DNA of 15,444 nucleotides from CAYMCQ01 sp964389025 (GCA_964389025.1 CAYMCQ010000089.1:1-15444), one strand, 5' to 3'. Shown: positions 6,564-13,359, counted from the stretch's first letter. The notes: generated by a model from the letters alone, not told the origin. Program-made: numbers and translations.

Positions 6564-7349
6564 CTATTTCTTTTTCTTGAACAGGTCGCCAACGCCTTCG
6601 AGCGTCTTTCCAATTTTGCCGGTTGCGTTTGTTCCAAGATTCCCGCCCATGATGACGGCGCCTTTGGCTAGGTCGGCGACGGCTTTTTCCGCCGCCTCAA
6701 TGCTTTTGGCCAGAAGCTCGTCCAACATTTTTTTCGTCAATTCCGCCGGGGTGATTCCGTCCGTTCCCGCGCCTAAATCTTTAAGATGAATATCCGGAAG
6801 CGAAACCGTAGCGGTCTTTTCGCCAAGGGGAGGAGGCAGGTGGGCAAAGACGTGGATTTTGCCGCTTTTGACGATAAACTCATCCACTTGAAGTTTCTTG
6901 CCTGTTGCTTTTTCTTTGGGCTGCTCTTTCGGTTGTGCTTTCTCCGCGGCGGCATCGCTTCCAAGATTCTTCTTGAGCGTCAGAAGATTGTTTCCTTTCA
7001 GGCCTTGTTCAAAGGTGATTTCCGGCGCGGCCAAAACAATCGAGCGGACGACAATTTTCTCCGAGAGCAATGAAACCGGTTTCAGTCCCAGGCTCGCTTT
7101 GCCGAGGCTGATGGATGATTTCGACTTGAATCCTTCAGGGTTGCCGAGGACAAGTCCTTTGATGTTGCCGGAGCCGGAGAGAATGGAAATGCTCACCGAA
7201 TCGAGTTTCACGTCCACTTTCGTGATTTGAGGCCCCATGGTTTCAACGGCTTTTTTCACCGCGCTGTCGAAAAAGAAATGAATGCCCAGCGCCGCCGCGA
7301 TGATCAATACAACCAACAAGATTAGAATGATTTTTATGGTCTTTTTCAT
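6564..7349 (-). CDS. AsmA-like envelope protein
   Basis: A 261-residue protein with an N-terminal membrane anchor (KKTIKIILILLVVLIIAAALG, residues 2-22) and a periplasmic beta-rich region. Residues 25-120 (VKKAVETMGPQITKVDVKLDSV..., GNIKGLVLGNPEGFKSKS, VRSIVLAAPEITFEQ) follow the pattern of the AsmA family, whose large members bridge the envelope or affect outer-membrane lipids. A lysine/glutamine-rich insert (about 133-150, KAQPKEQPKEKATGKK) separates two halves. The end is a lysine cap (LFKKKK). It is much shorter than E. coli AsmA, so it may be a reduced relative. Transcribed convergently with infA and divergently from hisF. No Shine-Dalgarno sequence is seen. Confidence 0.7.
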   Translation of the reverse strand: MKKTIKIILILLVVLIIAAALGIHFFFDSAVKKAVETMGPQITKVDVKLDSVSISILSGSGNIKGLVLGNPEGFKSKSSISLGKASLGLKPVSLLSEKIVVRSIVLAAPEITFEQGLKGNNLLTLKKNLGSDAAAEKAQPKEQPKEKATGKKLQVDEFIVKSGKIHVFAHLPPPLGEKTATVSLPDIHLKDLGAGTDGITPAELTKKMLDELLAKSIEAAEKAVADLAKGAVIMGGNLGTNATGKIGKTLEGVGDLFKKKK

Positions 7350-7393
7350 AACCCGTATTGAACATGAAAAACGAGCTTTTGCCAGCCAAATCT

Positions 7394-7458
7394 GAATTTA
7401 CGATTTGCGATTTCCTTCTGCCACGCCATCCTTGTTCGCGCTCGTAAATCGTAAATCC
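7394..7458. repeat. ATTTACGATTT inverted repeat upstream of hisF
   Basis: A 17-base arm at 7394-7410 (GAATTTACGATTTGCGA) pairs with 7442-7458 (TCGTAAATCGTAAATCC) with 15 of 17 matches, around a 31-base spacer. It fills the gap between the divergent AsmA-like gene and hisF, ending 16 bases before the hisF start, so both genes' promoters must lie in or next to it. The arms are built of a short repeated word, as in the elements at 9478 and 14095. Confidence 0.75.
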
Positions 7459-7474
7459 TGAATCCTAGATCGAA

Positions 7475-8248
7475 ATGCTCGCCAAACGTGTCATCCCCTG
7501 CCTCGACGTGCATGACGGCAAAGTCACGCGCGGCGTCCAATTCGGTAAAGCCGAAGCGGGCGAACTGCGCAACGTCGGCGACCCTGTGGCGCTGGCGATG
7601 CGTTACAACGAGCAAGGCGCGGACGAAATGGTGTTCTTCGACATCACCGCCAGCGCGCACGACCGCGCGACCATGGTGGACATCATCGAACGCACCGCCG
7701 CCGAATGTTTCATGCCGCTGACCGTCGGCGGCGGAATCAAGTCCGTGGACGACATGTATCAGATGCTCCGCGCCGGCGCGGACAAAATCAGCATCAACTC
7801 CAGCGCGCTCGCGAATCCGGACCTGATCCGCGCCGGAGCGGAAAAATTTGGCAGCCAATGCATCGTCGTTTCCATTGATGCGAAAAAAACTGCGCCGGGA
7901 AAATGGGGCGTGTTCTCGCACGGCGGACGCAAGGAAACCGGCCTCGACGCCATCGAATGGGCGCAGCGCGCCGTGAAACTTGGCGCGGGCGAAATCGTTT
8001 TGAACAGCATTGACGCCGACGGCACGCGCGCCGGTTTTGACATCGCCATCACTCGCCGAATCAGCGAATCGGTCAATGTCCCCATCGTCGCCAGCGGCGG
8101 TGCAGGCACGCTGGAACACATGGCGGAGGTTTTATTGGACGGCAAAGCCGACGCAGTTTTGGCAGCAAGCATTTTCCATTTTGGCGATTATACCGTCGGT
8201 GACGTGAAGAAATTTTTGGCGGAGAAAAATATTCCGGTGCGATTGTAG
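7475..8248 (+). CDS. hisF: Imidazole glycerol phosphate synthase, cyclase subunit
   Basis: A 257-residue TIM-barrel enzyme that, with the HisH glutaminase, turns PRFAR and ammonia into imidazole glycerol phosphate and AICAR in histidine synthesis. Asp11 (VIPCLDVHDGKV) and Asp135 (VVSIDAKK) are the two catalytic acids. The phosphate-binding signatures TVGGGIKSVDD, NSIDADGTRAGFD and ASGGAGTLEHM are intact. Full length, ending IPVRL. The start ATG at 7475 has no Shine-Dalgarno sequence and sits just after an inverted repeat. The stop codon TAG is formed by the left end of the palindrome at 8245-8315. hisH and hisA are not in the window. The tail of a second, diverged hisF lies at 8609-8674. Confidence 0.95.
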   Translation: MLAKRVIPCLDVHDGKVTRGVQFGKAEAGELRNVGDPVALAMRYNEQGADEMVFFDITASAHDRATMVDIIERTAAECFMPLTVGGGIKSVDDMYQMLRAGADKISINSSALANPDLIRAGAEKFGSQCIVVSIDAKKTAPGKWGVFSHGGRKETGLDAIEWAQRAVKLGAGEIVLNSIDADGTRAGFDIAITRRISESVNVPIVASGGAGTLEHMAEVLLDGKADAVLAASIFHFGDYTVGDVKKFLAEKNIPVRL

Positions 8249-8315
8249 CAGCCGACGTAAGGAGGCTCTGACTTCTTTCCAAATGATGAATGAGCCTCCT
8301 TGCGTCGGCTGCTAC
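8245..8315. repeat. GTAGCAGCC...GGCTGCTAC long palindrome at hisF stop
   Basis: Two 24-base arms (8245-8268 and 8292-8315) pair with one G-U mismatch around a 23-base loop. The left arm begins GTAGCAGCCGACGTAAGG; its TAG is the hisF stop codon. A partial copy (GTAGCAGCCGAGGTAACG) ends trpE at 11745 in the same way. No T run follows, so it is not a standard terminator, though the RNA would fold strongly. Confidence 0.9.
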
Positions 8316-8317
8316 GG

Positions 8318-8606
8318 GCTGAAGTCCGGCGGCTTGCGAACCTGCGGGAATATCGTAACCTTCCCGAGTGCGTGAAACTGGTGAAAGAAGTCGCCGATGA
8401 ACTCAAAGTCAAAAATCCCCTGCATACCGATTGAAGGCTCGATCAGTTGGGAAGACTGGCTCAAAGGCCGGCGCGCGCGCCGCGAAAGCAGTAAGCTCAT
8501 CGCGCCCGGCGTCATCCGGCGCAAGAGCAGTTCCAGCGACCGTCGTCTTAAAAGGCTTTTCAAGGGCGAGCGCGGCCTGCCGTTCACGCCCACCGAGAAA
8601 CTTTGA
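8318..8606 (+). pseudogene. Gene debris: C-terminal ORF fragments of unknown origin
   Basis: Directly after the palindrome, 8318-8434 reads as 38 residues with coding-like composition (AEVRRLANLREYRNLPECV, ...EVADELKVKNPLHTD, stop) but has no start of its own. An overlapping frame from ATG 8397 to the stop at 8604-8606 (69 residues) continues with GC-rich third positions (ISWEDWLKGRRARRES, ...RRLKRLFKGERGLPFTPTEKL). The two together look like one gene end broken by a frameshift near 8410-8432. The protein is not recognised. The stretch lies between hisF and the second hisF tail and seems to be inserted or decayed material. It could instead be noncoding. Confidence 0.35.
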
Positions 8607-8608
8607 GC

Positions 8609-8674
8609 GGCACTTACTCTGTCGGCAACGTGAAACAATTTTTGGCGAAACAAAAAATTCCTGTGCGCTTATGA
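8609..8674 (+). pseudogene. Remnant of a second hisF (last 20 codons)
   Basis: The reading frame GTYSVGNVKQFLAKQKIPVRL-stop matches the end of the intact HisF upstream (GDYTVGDVKKFLAEKNIPVRL). Over the last 21 codons including the stop, 45 of 63 bases agree, and many differences are at third positions, as between two genes that evolved under selection rather than a fresh copy. Nothing of hisF is seen further upstream. Its TGA overlaps the ATG of the next gene (ATGA), a typical operon junction, suggesting that this is the original gene end and that the intact hisF arrived or was copied later. Confidence 0.75.
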
Positions 8675-9090
8675 ACGAACTAATCCAATCTCGTTGGCTG
8701 CCAGTCGTGTTGCTGGTCGGCTCGAACATTTTCATGACGTTCGCGTGGTATGGCCACCTGAACTTCAAGGAGAAACCGCTCTGGCTCGTCATTCTCGCGA
8801 GCTGGGGCATCGCGTTCTTCGAATATTGCCTGATGGTTCCGGCCAATCGCTGGGGCAACGCCAAGTTCACCACCGGCGAATTGAAAATCATCCAGGAAGT
8901 CATCACCATCACCGTGTTCACCGGCTTTCTGGTTTTGTATCGCAAGGAAAAATTGCAGTGGAACAACGTCGCCGCGTTCGCGTGCATCGTCGGCGCGGTG
9001 GTGTTCACTTTTCTGCCGCAAAACTTTTCTTCCAAGCCGATGACTGCTAAACTTTCCGCGACAGAACAAGAAACAATCAAAACTCCATGA
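8671..9090 (+). CDS. DUF486 small membrane protein (DMT superfamily)
   Basis: A 139-residue inner-membrane protein with four predicted helices (about residues 9-27, 37-56, 75-92, 98-116). The segments SNIFMTFAWYGHL, ILASWGIAFFEYCLMVPANR and LKIIQEVITITVFTGF are characteristic of DUF486, a half-size relative of drug/metabolite transporters with no established substrate. ATG at 8671 is chosen because it overlaps the upstream hisF-tail stop (ATGA) and aligns with the family; the frame open upstream of it is a shadow. Its own stop overlaps the hisI start, again ATGA at 9087-9090, so translation is probably coupled. Its place within histidine genes has no known biochemical reason. Confidence 0.85.
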   Translation: MNELIQSRWLPVVLLVGSNIFMTFAWYGHLNFKEKPLWLVILASWGIAFFEYCLMVPANRWGNAKFTTGELKIIQEVITITVFTGFLVLYRKEKLQWNNVAAFACIVGAVVFTFLPQNFSSKPMTAKLSATEQETIKTP

Positions 9091-9479
9091 GCTTTTACGA
9101 CAAACTGAAATTTGATTCCAACGGACTGATTCCCGCCATCGTTCAGGAACAAAAAACCGGCCGCGTGCTGATGATGGCGTGGATGAACCGCGCGTCGCTT
9201 GAATCCACCATCGCCACCGGCAAGACGCATTTCTGGAGCCGCTCGCGCCAGAAATTCTGGATGAAGGGCGAGTCCAGCGGCCACACGCAAACGGTGAAAG
9301 ACATCGCATTCGATTGCGACGGCGACACGTTGCTCATTCAAGTCGAGCAGATCGGCGCGGCGTGCCACGAAGGTTACAAATCCTGTTTCTTCCGTTCCGT
9401 TCAAGATGCCGGGAACAATTTCGAAGTGACCGAAGTGCAACTTGAAACGCCGGAAGAGATTTATGGGAAGAAAGGATGA
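9087..9479 (+). CDS. hisI: Phosphoribosyl-AMP cyclohydrolase
   Basis: A 130-residue enzyme for the third step of histidine synthesis, opening the adenine ring of PR-AMP. The metal sites are intact: FDCDGDTLL supplies Asp76, Cys77, Asp78 and Asp80, and GAACHEGYKSCF supplies Cys93 and Cys100; the Zn ligands are the three cysteines and the Asp residues bind Mg. THFWSRSRQKFWMKGESSGH is the substrate-binding segment. It is the stand-alone form, without the HisE pyrophosphohydrolase domain. The start overlaps the stop of the DUF486 gene by 4 bases. The stop TGA lies in the first bases of an inverted repeat (9478-9563). Confidence 0.95.
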   Translation: MSFYDKLKFDSNGLIPAIVQEQKTGRVLMMAWMNRASLESTIATGKTHFWSRSRQKFWMKGESSGHTQTVKDIAFDCDGDTLLIQVEQIGAACHEGYKSCFFRSVQDAGNNFEVTEVQLETPEEIYGKKG

Positions 9480-9563
9480 AGGATGAGTTATGAAGGATGA
9501 AACCCGCGACTCTGCACCACTTGATCTGAAATTTCGTCCTTCATCCTTCAACCTTCATCCTTC
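9478..9563. repeat. GAAGGATGA inverted repeat after hisI
   Basis: Arms 9478-9501 and 9540-9563 match at 20 of 24 positions when one is reversed; each contains GAAGGATGA twice. The spacer is 38 bases. The left arm overlaps the hisI stop and the right arm ends 3 bases before the ATG of the next gene, so the element fills the whole intergenic gap. Confidence 0.85.
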
Positions 9564-9566
9564 TTG

Positions 9567-10133
9567 ATGATAGACGACGCCATCCCTTTTGCCAGCCGGC
9601 TTTATTTCATCATGCTGGCATTGCTCCTGTTCGCGCGCTCGATGGATTTTCTCAGCACGTGGATTGCGACGCCGAACTTGGTGCTGGAAGGAAATCCGTT
9701 CGCGAAAAGATTGGGCTGGCGTTGGGGAATTCTCCTCAACGCCGCGTTGAGTTTCGGCCTCGCGTTCTGGCCGGTGCCGGCGATCGCGATTTGCACGACG
9801 AGCGTCCTTGTGGCCGCGCGCAATTTCCAATCTGCATGGCTCATGCGTTCGCTCGGGGAAATTTCCTACCGCGACTGGCACGTGGAGCATTTTCGCCGGA
9901 CGCACATCGGCCTTTATCTGCTTTGTCTGTTCGGCCAGACCGCGCTCACCGCAGCGGTCGGCGCGGCGATCATTTATTTCAGCGGCTGGCTGGTGATTCC
10001 GATGGCCATCGGCCTGGGCATCATGGCGTATGCGGCCGCAGTGTTGTTCTATACGCTGCTTTCAGTCTGGCGGATGCGCCGTCTCCGCCGCTATGATGCC
10101 GGCGAATCGCATGTATTCACCGACACAAAATGA
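9567..10133 (+). CDS. Hypothetical multi-pass membrane protein
   Basis: A 188-residue protein that I do not recognise. About five hydrophobic segments are visible: near residues 11-32 (LYFIMLALLLFARSMDF), 53-83 (WGILLNAALSFGLAFW plus AIAICTTSVLVAA), 113-133, 135-155 and 155-168 (AAAVLFYTLLSVW), followed by a basic cytosolic-type tail (RMRRLRRYDAG). A conserved-looking loop, ATPNLVLEGNPFAKRLGW, sits after the first helix and resembles the loop of small DUF membrane proteins, but no family is claimed. ATG at 9567 is preferred to the TTG at 9564. The gene overlaps the trpE start by 23 bases, so the two are probably co-transcribed. Confidence 0.75.
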   Translation: MIDDAIPFASRLYFIMLALLLFARSMDFLSTWIATPNLVLEGNPFAKRLGWRWGILLNAALSFGLAFWPVPAIAICTTSVLVAARNFQSAWLMRSLGEISYRDWHVEHFRRTHIGLYLLCLFGQTALTAAVGAAIIYFSGWLVIPMAIGLGIMAYAAAVLFYTLLSVWRMRRLRRYDAGESHVFTDTK

Positions 10134-11748
10134 ATTTGAAAAACTTGCCGCGCAGGGAAATCTGGTCCCCGTCACGCGCCGCATCCTCGCCGATTTCGAA
10201 ACGCCGCTCTCGGCTTACCGGAAAATCCGCGGGCAAGGCGAATCGTTTCTGTTCGAATCTGTCGAAGGAGGCGAACACATCGGGCGCTACTCATTCGTCG
10301 GCTGCAATCCGCGCGCAGTCATCAAGCAGACCGGCAATCGCATCGAGTTGATTGAAAATGGAAAGGTTGTGGAAACTTTTTGCGTTGGTGGAACGGGCTT
10401 CCAGCCCGTTGTTTCGGGCGTCCCGCCCGAAACCGTCGCAGGACTTACCCCTGATCCACAATTGTCGCCCAATCCAAGAACCACATCGCACGACGAAGTT
10501 CGGCGGGACGCCCGTGCCACCCATCCCGTCCGTGACGGCCTCGAAATCATCGAGCGCGTGATGAAAAAATACCGCGCGGTTTCCGTTCCCGGCCTGCCGC
10601 GGTTCACAGGCGGTGCGGTTGGTTTCATCGGCTACGAATTCATTCACGACGTCGAGCCTGTTGTGCCGCGCCCACCGCACGACGATTTACAAACGCCGAC
10701 GATGTATTTTCTCATCGCAGACCAATTGCTGATCTTTGACCGCGTTGCTCAGACGATCACGATTCTCGTGAACGCGATTCTCGATGAGGCAGCCAGCCCA
10801 GCGGATGCCTACGAAAATGCGACGGGCGAAATCGAGCGGCTCGTCTCGCTGCTCGAACAACCGACCGAGCATTATCCCGTCAGCGTGCCGGCGGAAGTTC
10901 CCTCGATTCCATTCGAGTCGAACGTGCCGAAGGAAAAATTTCTGGCGAATGTGGCGAAGTCAAAAGAGTTCATCACGGCTGGCGACATCATCCAGGTCGT
11001 CGGCTCGCAAAGATTTTCCGCAAACACGAAAGCAACTCCGCTCGATGTTTATCGTGCCGCGCGTTCCATCAATCCGTCGCCCTACATGTTTTTGCTGGAA
11101 CTGGACGGTTTTTCACTCGTCGGCGCGTCGCCGGAGATTCATGTGCGCTGTGAGGACGGGAAAGTTGAAATCCGTCCGATTGCCGGAACTCGCCGTCGCG
11201 GAAAGACTCCCGCCGAGGATGCCGCGCTGGAAAAGGAATTGCTCGCCGACCCGAAGGAGCGCGCCGAACACGTGATGCTCGTTGACCTTGCGCGAAACGA
11301 CATCGGGCGCGTGTGTGACTTCGGCAGCGTCGTGGTGAAGGACTTGATGATCGTCGAGCGTTACAGCCACGTCATGCACATCGTCTCGCAGGTCGAAGGA
11401 AAAATTTCCGCGGACAAGACTCCTTACGACCTGATGCGCGCGACGTTCCCGGCAGGCACGGTCAGTGGCGCGCCAAAAATCCGCGCCATGCAATTGATCT
11501 CTGAAATGGAGCAAACCACTCGCGGGCCTTACGCCGGCTGCGTCGGTTATTTTTCGTTCAACGGAAATCTCGACACTTGCATCACCATCCGCACGGCGTT
11601 GCTCAAGGGCGGCAAAGCCTACATCCAAGCCGGCGGCGGCTGGGTGAACGACTCCGAACCTGAAGCGGAATTTCAGGAGACCGTCAATAAATCCAAAGCG
11701 ATGCTCAAAGCCGTGGCGCTGGCGGAGACGTTTTCAAAAGCTCCGTAG
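10111..11748 (+). CDS. trpE: Anthranilate synthase component I
   Basis: A 545-residue enzyme that makes anthranilate from chorismate with ammonia from TrpG, the first step of tryptophan synthesis. MYSPTQNEFEKLAAQGNLVP is a typical start. The N-terminal half carries RYSFVG and PYMFLLEL (a region tied to tryptophan feedback, near residue 325). The C-terminal chorismate-binding domain has GASPEIHV, RPIAGTRRRGKTP, VDLARNDIGRVC, TFPAGTVSGAPKIRAMQLI, GCVGYFSFNGNLDTCITIRT and QAGGGWVNDSEPEAE. Residues about 92-139 are encoded by a repeat element absent from normal TrpE. The ATG at 10111 lies inside the preceding gene. The stop TAG comes from a GTAGCAGCC repeat. No trpG follows. Confidence 0.95.
   Translation: MYSPTQNEFEKLAAQGNLVPVTRRILADFETPLSAYRKIRGQGESFLFESVEGGEHIGRYSFVGCNPRAVIKQTGNRIELIENGKVVETFCVGGTGFQPVVSGVPPETVAGLTPDPQLSPNPRTTSHDEVRRDARATHPVRDGLEIIERVMKKYRAVSVPGLPRFTGGAVGFIGYEFIHDVEPVVPRPPHDDLQTPTMYFLIADQLLIFDRVAQTITILVNAILDEAASPADAYENATGEIERLVSLLEQPTEHYPVSVPAEVPSIPFESNVPKEKFLANVAKSKEFITAGDIIQVVGSQRFSANTKATPLDVYRAARSINPSPYMFLLELDGFSLVGASPEIHVRCEDGKVEIRPIAGTRRRGKTPAEDAALEKELLADPKERAEHVMLVDLARNDIGRVCDFGSVVVKDLMIVERYSHVMHIVSQVEGKISADKTPYDLMRATFPAGTVSGAPKIRAMQLISEMEQTTRGPYAGCVGYFSFNGNLDTCITIRTALLKGGKAYIQAGGGWVNDSEPEAEFQETVNKSKAMLKAVALAETFSKAP
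10386..10524. repeat. Composite palindromic element inside trpE
   Basis: Two hairpins lie side by side: AACGGGCT-TCC-AGCCCGTT (10392-10410) and GTTTCGGGCG-TCC-CGCCCGAAAC (10411-10433). About 75 bases later the half-element CGGCGGGACGCCCGTGCCAC ends with an inverted match to the left edge (TGGTGGAACGGGC against GCCCGTGCCACCCA). The element of about 139 bp is read through in frame as residues about 92-139 of TrpE (starting VGGTGFQPVV). From general knowledge, GGGCTTCCAGCCC-type repeats are dispersed in Planctomycetes/Verrucomicrobia-like genomes. Confidence 0.85.
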
Positions 11749-11762
11749 CAGCCGAGGTAACG
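11745..11762 (+). repeat. Partial GTAGCAGCC element supplying the trpE stop
   Basis: GTAGCAGCCGAGGTAACG matches the left arm of the 8245-8315 palindrome at 16 of the first 18 positions, and its TAG is the trpE stop codon. No inverted partner is found. The gap to the next gene (11749-11969, 221 bases) otherwise shows only short A/T-rich stretches and a T run before ppx. No RNA gene or clear promoter was recognised there. Confidence 0.7.
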
Positions 11763-11969
11763 TGACCCAATCGCCGGAGCGCTTATGAGTGAAGGACGAG
11801 CACGGAAAGTTTAGTGTTCATAAACCTTTAAGTGGTGTTGGGTGTTGAACATTTCTTTCATGATTTGAAGGAGCAATCAAGCCTTGATGAATAATCTGGC
11901 CGATGCAAAAAAAATACCGGCCGCTGGAATTTTTCTTGGGCAATCGGTCGCTGCTTGTTCTAATCAGCC

Positions 11970-12908
11970 ATGTCTTCTGCCCGGCGCGCCGTCATTGATG
12001 TCGGAACCAACTCGGTAAAACTTCTCGTCGCCGATGTTTCGGGCGGTGCCGTCCAGCCTGTTTTTGAAGACAGCGAACAAACGCGCCTCGGTCGTGGCTT
12101 CTACGAAACCCACGAGCTTCAACTCGACGCGATCAAACAAACCACTCAAGCCGTCGCAAGTTTCGCCAGCCTGGCTCGCGAACAAAAAGCCGCCTCCATC
12201 CGCTGCATCGCCACCAGCGCCGCGCGAGACGCCAAAAATTCCAGCGAACTTACCTTGGCAATCGAGCGCGCCAGCGGATTGAAAGTTGAAATCATTTCCG
12301 GCGAGCAGGAAGCCGAGTGGGCGTTTCATGGCGTGGCGAGCAATCCTGAATTTGCCCGGCATCCATTGCTGATTCTCGACGTTGGCGGCGGCAGCACGGA
12401 ATTCATTCTCGGTTGCGGCGAGCACAAATATTTTTGCAAAAGTTTTCCACTGGGCAGCGTTCGCTTGATGGAAACAATCCCGCACAGCGACCCGCCGACC
12501 GCCGGTGAACTTGCCCAATGCCGCCGCTGGCTGCGGGAATTTCTCGACTCCGAAGTCCAAGTAACACTTCCGAGCGCCGCCCTGCTCGTCGGCACCGGCG
12601 GCACGGCAAGCATTCTCGCGCGGATGGAGTTGAAGCTCGATGACTTCGACCGTGAGAAACTCGAAGCGACGCGATTAAGCCGCGAACAAATCATTTCCCA
12701 CGTTAACCGACTGTGGAGCTTGCGGCTCGAAGAACGAAAAAAAGTCATCGGCCTCCCGCCAAAACGCGCGGATGTGATCTTGACCGGCGCGGCGATTTAC
12801 GAGGCCGTGATGGAGCGATTCGGGTTTGAAGAATTGCTGGTGAGCACGCGCGGGCTGCGTTTTGGCGCAGTGATGACGCGAGCCGTAGCTTCGAGTCCGC
12901 AGGTATAA
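11970..12908 (+). CDS. ppx: Ppx/GppA phosphatase (exopolyphosphatase), short form
   Basis: A 312-residue member of the ASKHA-fold Ppx/GppA family, which removes terminal phosphate from polyphosphate or converts pppGpp to ppGpp. VIDVGTNSVKLLV (residues 8-20) is the phosphate-1 loop, ATSAARDAKN and ISGEQEAEWAFHGV follow, LDVGGGSTEF (136-145) is the phosphate-2 loop, and VGTGGTASILA precedes the second half, which ends RADVILTGAAIYEAVM...STRGLRFGAVM. It lacks the C-terminal helical domains of E. coli Ppx (about 513 residues), like the short forms of many phyla. Whether polyphosphate or pppGpp is the substrate cannot be told. A bidirectional terminator follows the stop. Confidence 0.88.
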   Translation: MSSARRAVIDVGTNSVKLLVADVSGGAVQPVFEDSEQTRLGRGFYETHELQLDAIKQTTQAVASFASLAREQKAASIRCIATSAARDAKNSSELTLAIERASGLKVEIISGEQEAEWAFHGVASNPEFARHPLLILDVGGGSTEFILGCGEHKYFCKSFPLGSVRLMETIPHSDPPTAGELAQCRRWLREFLDSEVQVTLPSAALLVGTGGTASILARMELKLDDFDREKLEATRLSREQIISHVNRLWSLRLEERKKVIGLPPKRADVILTGAAIYEAVMERFGFEELLVSTRGLRFGAVMTRAVASSPQV

Positions 12909-12940
12909 AAAAGCGAGGCCGAAGCCTCGCTTTTGTTTTT
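12907..12940. terminator. Bidirectional terminator between ppx and rplS
   Basis: AAAAGCGAGGC, loop CGAA, GCCTCGCTTTT forms an 11-bp stem with a tetraloop, with TTTTGTTTTT on the plus side and an A run giving TTTTTT on the minus side. It sits between the two convergent stop codons and probably ends both transcripts. Confidence 0.92.
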
Positions 12941-12956
12941 GAAATGTTGGATGGGC

Positions 12957-13346
12957 TTATGCCTTTTCCGCAGGCGCAGCGGGAACTGCCGTGCGGCCTT
13001 CCATTTCTTTCACCAAGGTCGCGCCTTTGCCAAGGCGTTTGCGGAGGTAAGTCAGTTTCGCGCGGCGGACGGAGCCTTTGCGTTCAACTTCGACTTTCTC
13101 GACACGCGGTGAGTGGACGGGGAAAATTCTTTCCACGCCTTCGCCGTAGCTGATGCGGCGGACGGTGAACATCTCGTTCAATCCGTGCCCGCGCCGGCCA
13201 ATCACGACGCCGGAAAAAATCTGGATGCGCTCTTTGTCGCCTTCGACGACTTTTGTGTGGACCCGCACGGAATCGCCAACGGCGAATTTCACCGCCTCTT
13301 TGCGAAACTGTTCCGATTCAATTTTATCAAGTAATGCCTGGTTCAT
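12957..13346 (-). CDS. rplS: 50S ribosomal protein L19 (bL19)
   Basis: A 129-residue protein at the subunit interface of the ribosome. FAVGDSVRVHTKVVEGDKERIQ, FSGVVIGRRGHGLNEMFTVR and ISYGEGVERIFPVHSPRV are the classic L19 blocks, followed by RRAKLTYLRKRLGKGA. A short Ala/Pro-rich tail (RTAVPAAPAEKA) is extra. ATG at 13346 (MNQALLDKI) is preferred to an upstream start at 13370, which would lie in a repeat element; its leader is A-rich (AAAGAATTT) with only a weak ribosome site. Last gene of the rpsP-khpA-trmD-rplS cluster, separated from trmD by a 60-bp repeat. Confidence 0.95.
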   Translation of the reverse strand: MNQALLDKIESEQFRKEAVKFAVGDSVRVHTKVVEGDKERIQIFSGVVIGRRGHGLNEMFTVRRISYGEGVERIFPVHSPRVEKVEVERKGSVRRAKLTYLRKRLGKGATLVKEMEGRTAVPAAPAEKA

Positions 13347-13359
13347 AAATTCTTTCGTT

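Noticed and set aside
7346..8119. Minus-strand open frame opposite hisF
   Set aside because: Shadow of hisF, with a composition rich in A, R, D, H and F typical of antisense frames.
8409..9551. Long minus-strand open frame (380 codons) across DUF486 and hisI
   Set aside because: It runs antisense to two recognised genes and through the intergenic inverted repeat; no domain is recognisable.
11749..11969. tRNA or small RNA in the trpE-ppx gap
   Set aside because: No cloverleaf, TTCGA loop or terminator hairpin could be built.
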